A stretch of DNA of 64,000 bases from Haematococcus lacustris (taxonomy: Eukaryota > Chlorophyta > Chlorophyceae > Chlamydomonadales > Haematococcaceae), in assembly GCA_030144725.1 (NCBI GenBank), contig JASKMD010000225.1:1-64000 (forward strand), read 5' to 3'. The translations under genes and the position numbers were made by a program. Below, piece by piece: positions 58,653-64,000 of this stretch. The first letter of the stretch is position 1. Each line of letters opens with the position of its first letter. The notes beneath the pieces are model-generated. The model ran no database searches, had not been told where the DNA came from, and saw only the letters and a program-made list of their open reading frames with translations.

Positions 58653-58732
58653 TGAGCTGAGCTGAGCTGAGCTGAGCTGAGCTGAGCTGAGCTGAGCTGA
58701 GCTGAGCTGAGCTGAGCTGAGCTGAGCTGAGC
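58653..58732 (+). repeat. GAGCT pentanucleotide array
   Basis: Sixteen GAGCT units, followed at once by an inverted R1 copy. Confidence 0.95.
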
Positions 58733-58739
58733 CAATAGA

Positions 58740-58802
58740 GCGAGATTACCCACAGCCCAACATGTTGTTCCTTGTTGAATGAGTTTTGTTGGCCTGAACC
58801 AA
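58740..58802 (-). repeat. Dispersed repeat family R1, copy 4 (inverted)
   Basis: Reverse complement of the 14078 element (TACCCACAGCCCAACATGTT, then GTTCCTTGTTGAATGAGTTT). It abuts the GAGCT array. Confidence 0.8.
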
Positions 58803-59964
58803 TAGAGCATCATCATGCCTGCCACTAAGCTGCGCACCCTGGCAGCATACCTGAGAAAGCTAAACAGGTGCAACCAGTATCAGGGAGCTGTGCCCCACAC
58901 CCACACCAGCCCCAAGGGGCGCACAAAAGTTATGATGATGTGACAGAAGGCAAACGGATCCTGCATAATTTCACACGCTCTGGCCTGCTTTAACGCTTGG
59001 CGCCGGGTGTGATTCAATTGTAACAGGGAGCTGGGCACTGTTCCAAAGAAAGCAGTGCCCCACACCGAGCTACATCAGGCCTGACACGGAGATGAACAAC
59101 GTGGCAGCATGTGTGCTTGCACGGGGTTGGGCAGGTGGGGGGCTGATCATGTGCGGTGCCTGTGTGATGCCTTGCCCTCCCCACGAGAATTGCTTACATG
59201 TGGACAGGGATGGTCTGCATATGGCGCGCAGTAGTAGGGGCATTGTGGGCAGAGGATGCAATAGGCGCAACAGGGGTGATGAAGTGAGCTTGCACATACT
59301 GGTGCCACTCGTCAATGGGCGCCGTGGCAGAGTGAAGGGGTGGGAGGGAGCGTCAGTTGGGGAACGCATCGGGACGAGGGTGGTTGGAACTGTCACGACA
59401 TGTTTGTCACTGTGAGGGCCTTGACCGGTGTTCTGGAGCAGTTCCCTGGACTTAAGCTGGATGCTAGGAAGGGAGCAGAAGGGCCTCACAACCGCCTGCT
59501 TGACTAAAAATGGATGCGAGGAGGGGGGTCAAGGGGCCCCACCAACTACCTGCCGCCACCTTCGATCCTTATCAATCCAGACGCCAGTCAACGCAAGGGC
59601 CATTACAAGGCGAATGCCAACAACGCCCACAACAAGATACAACCGCCATCTGCAAGCCGTCACGCCAAGCCAGACTAGACTACACTCACACATCATAAGC
59701 AAGGTGGACAAAATTGACCCATGCAAGAAACACTGGCCCCGTCACATCTGCGACATGTACCGATAACCGTCTCTTCACGTCTCGCTTGGGACATCACGTG
59801 TTGGGCACAGCTGCCTCGACCCCATCGCGGCTGGCCGTGACTACTACCCACCATTCCAACATGCACCCTCCATGCGATCATGCGACCATCTGCAACCTCG
59901 CATTCCTGCTGGCCAGCTAATAATGATGGGCTTCAAGCTACAAGCCACTGGTGGAAGGAGGCTT

Positions 59965-62825
59965 TCAGGCAGCCATCATGCCTCCAGCGTAGGAACCACC
60001 ACCGGCAGCTACAGCCTTGTACTGCTTCTTGCGCAGCGCAGCCACAGCCAGGTGAGCCGCCTTCTGGCCACTCAGCAACATGGCGCCAAAGGTGGGACCC
60101 ATGCGGGGTGAGCCATCAACCTGCATCATCCACAGGGTCAGAAGCCAGCTGACACTTCTACACAGGGCCAACAGAGTAACCCACCGCACCTGCCAGCCTC
60201 ACCCACTGCCCCTGCTGACCCACCGCGCCTGCCAGCCTGGCAGCATGCCCCCATCATCACTGACGCGCACCTCAGCCAGCTCCATGCCAGCCATGACCAT
60301 GCCGGGCACCAGCTCCCGTGTGTTGGCCACAATGGCGTCCTCAGCAGCACCCATGTCCAGGGCGGCCATGCCTGGGTGGCCCTTCACCATACCCAGGGCT
60401 GCCAGCCGCTTCACACCTGCCAGGCAGGCATACCTCATGTCAGCGTTAAATGTCAGCAATGATCATGCCAAACCATTTTGCTCCTGGCCCGGCTGCTGCT
60501 CCTGCTTTGCAAGAGGGGGCTGGCTCACAACAAGGTGGAAAGGGACAGGAGGGTGATGTGGCAGGCAGGTTGGGATAACAGCTCGTAGCAGCCAGGTAGA
60601 TGTGAACGCAACTTTCAGTTCAGATACATTTGCTCGTCTTCTGCCTGCCTGCCTGCCTGCCTGAGCGACTGCCACTCACTTGCAGCGCCAAATGGACCAT
60701 CATGACCGCATGCTGACACCACGACCTGGGCCTCGATGACATTGGGGTCCATGCACGACTGCATAGGCATGCAAGCATATGCATGCACCCTGACAAGCAA
60801 GGCGGCCCACGCGCCATTCGTGGCGGCGCAAGGTAGACAAGCTATCAACCATCCACTCGCCCAGTGATGCTCACATGTATGACCAGCAACCCAGAGGCCT
60901 GTGCTGCCTGCCTGTGCTGCCTGTCTCCTGTCATATGCCTGCTGAGATGTCTGCTGGCATGTCGGCTGGCTTGTGCCTACTAGCATGCGCTGCTGGCCAA
61001 TCCTGACCTGCAGGCCATGGTTAAGAGAGACCAGGGTCCAGTTCGTCACGATGCCTGCCACATACCTACAAACAGGTCACACAGCCATAGCCTGATCAGG
61101 CACCCTGGCACACGGTCAGAATTAGGCTGGGTTGCACGTTACCAAGATGGACCCATCCGACCACAACAGTCGCCCTATCAGGCAACCCTGCCACCCTTGG
61201 GGCCCACCTGCCGCCAGGGACATCCTCATCACGCTTGATGATCAAGTCCTCAGCTGCGACGGCGTTGAACAGCTTGACGTTAGGCGCCTGCGCATCAAGG
61301 AAGCATGCCCCTGTCCATGTTTGTACTGATGCGGCCCACCCCATTAGACAGCCTGGCAGCTCACGCACCCTCTGCACCGACCACTGCATGGGTCACAGTG
61401 CAGATGGCAGTGCTCACGAAGCATCAAACCATCACCATCAAGACCTTGGGCCTTTGGGGGTTGTGCTTCAACGTCATTTGTATTTGCACCATCTCATCCC
61501 AACCCACCCACATAAACTGGACACCTCCATCCCTCCCTCCCTCCCTACCTACCTACCTGTCACACTGTCAAACTGTTGTCACTCTGCCCGTTTGCTACCC
61601 TGCAGTCGCCAACAGGCCCCACAACCCTTGCTTGCCCCACGGCCTCACCTTGAGCACCTCCGCCAGCATGGTGGCTGTGACCAGGGCAGCGTGCTTGACC
61701 ACCACAAAGTCACCCTCATCATCATACGCCACCTGCAGCATAGCAAGGTAGGGGAACAGCAGGTGTGAAACATTCTCCTCCCGCACCACACCATCAGAAA
61801 AGCCCTGAACTTCATGTACCAGTGGAAGCAGCAGTGCTCACCAACTTCAAAGGTCCTATCCCTGGCAGGGTCACCTGGTGGCCCTCCCTGGACAGCTGCC
61901 CAATGACAGTTCAGCGAGTGAAGGATCTTTCCCATGCTGAGGTCTCACCCTGATTTCGTCCAGCAATTTGTGAGCAGGCTTTCGCACTACCATGGCGCTG
62001 AAGAGCTGGCCGCCCAACCAGGCACCGCCACCTGGGGCCACACCGGCCTCGATGAGGGCAACCTGCGGGCACGCGAAGGGCCACCCAGCATCGGCACGAC
62101 GCACTGAGAAGACAGCAGCGAGGGACGTCAGCACGTGCCTACCCGGCCTGGCATGCACTGCATCGCTACGCACCGCGTCGAAGTCAGCAAATACCTCGGC
62201 GTGGGGAGGCACCAAGCCACCCCGGTCGCACCTTGGCTTCCGGGGCGATCTTGGAAAGCTCGTATGCGCAGCTCAAGCCAGCGCTACCGGCCCCCACGAT
62301 AACAACATCGCACTCTGTAACGGCGCGGCGACACAGGCGGCATGGTCTACGTTACGTCGAAACGAAACCGAGCCATAGTCCCTCACCTGCGAACCTATCC
62401 AGATCCTGGAAGTAGCGCGCGGTCATCGCGCGCGACACCTGCAAGTTTTGTAGAAAAGCACAGCGCGTGCAATCAGTGCTGAAACAGCCTCGTGAAGGGC
62501 GCCAGCGCCTAAGAGCGTGATTCTAGCCCTTCTGTCGCAGTGCAGCGCTGAGCGTCGAGGGCAAAACTGGACGAAAAGATCGTACCTGCGCCTCGCGCAC
62601 AGGGTTGAACCGGATGTTGTCAAAGGGCGTACGCGGCGCATACTGCTGTTGGGGTGCGTGGGCGCTGGCTGGAGCAGGCGCTTCCGCAGGTGCCATCCTG
62701 AACTCGGGCGCGGGGCTAGAGCCCCCCACTGGAGCTGCACGGACCAGCATGGGCCGGGCTGATGACGCCAGGGCAGGAACCCTCAAACCAATGCTTGCGT
62801 GGCGCGGTGCAGACATCGTTTGCAT
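59965..62825 (-). CDS. THI4: Thiamine thiazole synthase THI4
   Basis: THI4 makes the thiazole moiety of thiamine from NAD and glycine in the chloroplast. Ten minus-strand exons, all in phase: 62586-62825, 62387-62438, 62232-62314, 61949-62062, 61649-61732, 61208-61287, 61008-61065, 60680-60758, 60271-60416 and 59965-60120, giving 363 residues, normal for the family plus a transit peptide. Residues 1 to about 50 are Ala/Ser/Arg-rich. The NAD-binding loop is [19 protein letters not shown] (Gly105-Gly110). [52 protein letters not shown] and [20 protein letters not shown] are family signatures. Cys239 in SCMDPN matches the sulfur-donor Cys that makes plant and yeast THI4 single-turnover enzymes. 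No TPP-riboswitch signature (CTGAGA plus ACCTGA elements) was seen in the 5' flank or intron 1. A possible polyadenylation signal TGTAA lies at 59603-59607. Confidence 0.96.
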
Positions 62826-62905
62826 TCTGTGAACGAGGAGGTGTAAAGCTTAGCCGCGACAAGTGATGGTTAACACGCGCACAATGCTGGGAGCGGGAAG
62901 TGGCA

Positions 62906-62914
62906 ATTGATATA
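62906..62914 (-). promoter_or_regulatory. Possible TATA-like element of THI4
   Basis: CTATATCAA on the minus strand, about 85 bp upstream of the THI4 ATG. The distance fits a TATA box with a short leader, but this is a single weak match. Confidence 0.25.
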
Positions 62915-63317
62915 GTTAAGAGTGAGAACATATCTTGCGTGACAGCCGTTGCATTGGGCCGCCAAGCTGCATTTCCGGGGCCAATCTCTAGAACACGACG
63001 TGCTACTACGTGGTAGGGTTTGGAGCTACACGTTTCGGAAGATTTGGAAATGTTCGCGCCACAATTGTCCCTTGCTCGATACACGCTGCTGAGAATGTGA
63101 CGTCGGGTAACCTCAAGCCCAGCGAAGCCCTAGCAGCTGACATCCACAGACAAACGCAGGGTCGATGGTTTGCGCCAAGCTGGCCAGACGGGCAGACCTG
63201 ACTCAGGACTGATCACCTGAGACCTGATTACGGAGACGAGACGAGCAGCCAGACAACACAGCTGCACCAAACTCCGAGCCCTGTTGCATCTGCATGCCCT
63301 CGCACGGGGGGGTTGTG

Positions 63318-63357
63318 GCAGGGGCAGGGGCAGGGGCAGGGGCAGGGGCAGGGGCGC
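63318..63357 (+). repeat. GGGGCA hexanucleotide microsatellite
   Basis: About six units, the same motif as the array inside the UPF2 exon. Confidence 0.9.
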
Positions 63358-63369
63358 CTTCTTGCTCAA

Positions 63370-63805
63370 CTACGCCCTCCTAGGCGTGCTGCAGCCTCAT
63401 TTTACTGCCTGAACCACTGGGGCTCAGTGGCAGGCTCGTGTATAAGCTGTGTCTGCTGCCCTTGCAGTTCCACTGGCTGAGGTCCATGTGTTGCTGTTAA
63501 GACGGCCTAGACTTTAGGCTAGAGTTCGTTGCTAGTGTTGTTCTGACGGCAGCAGCACGTTTACAACAAGCTATGAACACCTCCCACGGTACTTTTTGCC
63601 CTAGGCTGAGGATTTGAAAAGCATGTGGTCCATGATTGGGTTGTGTGCACCTCTTTATGTGCAAGCTCCAATGGAACGTGTTACCAGTTTCATGCCCAAG
63701 TTGCTAATGGGCAAGGCAGGCAGCCATACCAGGCCTGCCCCAGGTAAGGTCAGGGGCAGGGCAGGCCTGCCCTGCTTAAATGGGTGAAATCAGCATCATC
63801 TCTGC
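63370..63805. other. Intergenic, no gene seen
   Basis: No recognised feature apart from a short inverted pair of AGGCCTGCCC / GGGCAGGCCT around 63735-63770. Confidence 0.35.
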
Positions 63806-63807
63806 GA

Positions 63808-64000
63808 TTGAGGTGGCATCTGCCTTGAGCAGTGGAGGCCGCTTGGCCTCAGTCGAAGCGTTTGCAGCCGGGCAGCGTGGTGTCGGCGACAGCAGCGCAC
63901 TACAGGGATAGGGGCAGGGAGGCGCTATCACCACCGACCATGTCCCAGTGCATGATATCATGCAGGTGAGCGGGGACTGCCCCACCTCTCGCACCTTGCT
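63808..64000 (+). pseudogene. Inverted partial copy of the 49061-53917 gene's large exon (runs off the window)
   Basis: The plus strand reads RLASVEAFAAGQRGVGDSSA, Leu, Gln, Gly, then TAG. It continues at the base level with GCGCTATCACCACCGACCAT...ATCATGCAG and the donor GTGAGC. This matches the end of exon 49517-49988 plus the start of its intron (GTGAGCGGGG, then CTGCCCCACCTCTCGCACCT). The TAG replaces a CAG of the Gly-Gln run, so this copy is broken. It continues past 64000. Confidence 0.85.

Larger units (their letters stand above)
56765..59964. other. Intergenic, repeat-rich
   Basis: No intact gene recognised. It contains a GGA-rich stretch at about 57360-57440, the Fanzor-type relic, the GAGCT array and an R1 copy (listed separately). 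A frame at 59092-59415 (plus) remains unassigned. Confidence 0.4.

Noticed and set aside
62423..63369. TPP riboswitch upstream of THI4
   Set aside because: Looked for the conserved core sequences on the minus strand by eye and found none.

Overview
The window is nuclear DNA of a green alga of the order Chlamydomonadales (volvocine type). The genes have many short exons with GTGAG/GTGGG-type donors and CAG acceptors. Intergenic DNA and introns are full of CAG, GGGGCA and pentanucleotide microsatellites. The protein families present (UPF2, SWEET, THI4, a CAAX-ended MUB) are eukaryotic, and there are Fanzor-type and hAT elements. The repeat style and the Fanzor family resemble Haematococcus, but that species call is recall and inference only. 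There are no operons, ribosome binding sites or CRISPR arrays. I recognised no tRNA or rRNA by eye.

Layout. 0-8 kb: an Ala/Ser-rich minus-strand ORF, then a minus-strand multi-exon gene for a probable organelle-targeted NTF2/SnoaL-like protein, with a broken copy of a UPF2 exon beside it. 9-17.5 kb: two almost identical copies of a membrane-anchored ubiquitin-fold (MUB) gene in direct orientation. They flank a pure CGGGG array of about 2.5 kb that runs into a 100-N assembly gap, and a decayed Fanzor-like (TnpB-related) nuclease gene whose intron is almost wholly an AGGTC microsatellite. 17.6-20.1 kb: a complete hAT transposon with an 8-bp target duplication and a spliced transposase gene.

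21.1-40.2 kb: UPF2, the nonsense-mediated decay scaffold, resolved as 32 exons with consistent phase (1284 residues; the first exon was not found). A 284-bp hAT-type MITE and several microsatellites lie in its introns. 41.3-46.1 kb: an 8-exon leucine-zipper (bZIP-like) gene, followed by a partial copy of one of its exons. 49.1-53.9 kb: an unrecognised minus-strand gene of at least eight exons; part of its largest exon recurs, inverted and with a stop codon, at the right edge. 54.3-56.8 kb: a SWEET sugar transporter in six exons. 56.8-59.9 kb: mostly repeats, with another Fanzor relic. 60.0-62.8 kb: thiamine thiazole synthase THI4 in ten exons on the minus strand.

The genes do not form one pathway; this is an ordinary gene neighbourhood heavily reworked by transposons, microsatellite growth and small partial gene duplications. 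Exon models were built by hand from splice sites, reading phase and family resemblance. Exon ends whose phases close on both sides are reliable; first exons and UTRs mostly are not.
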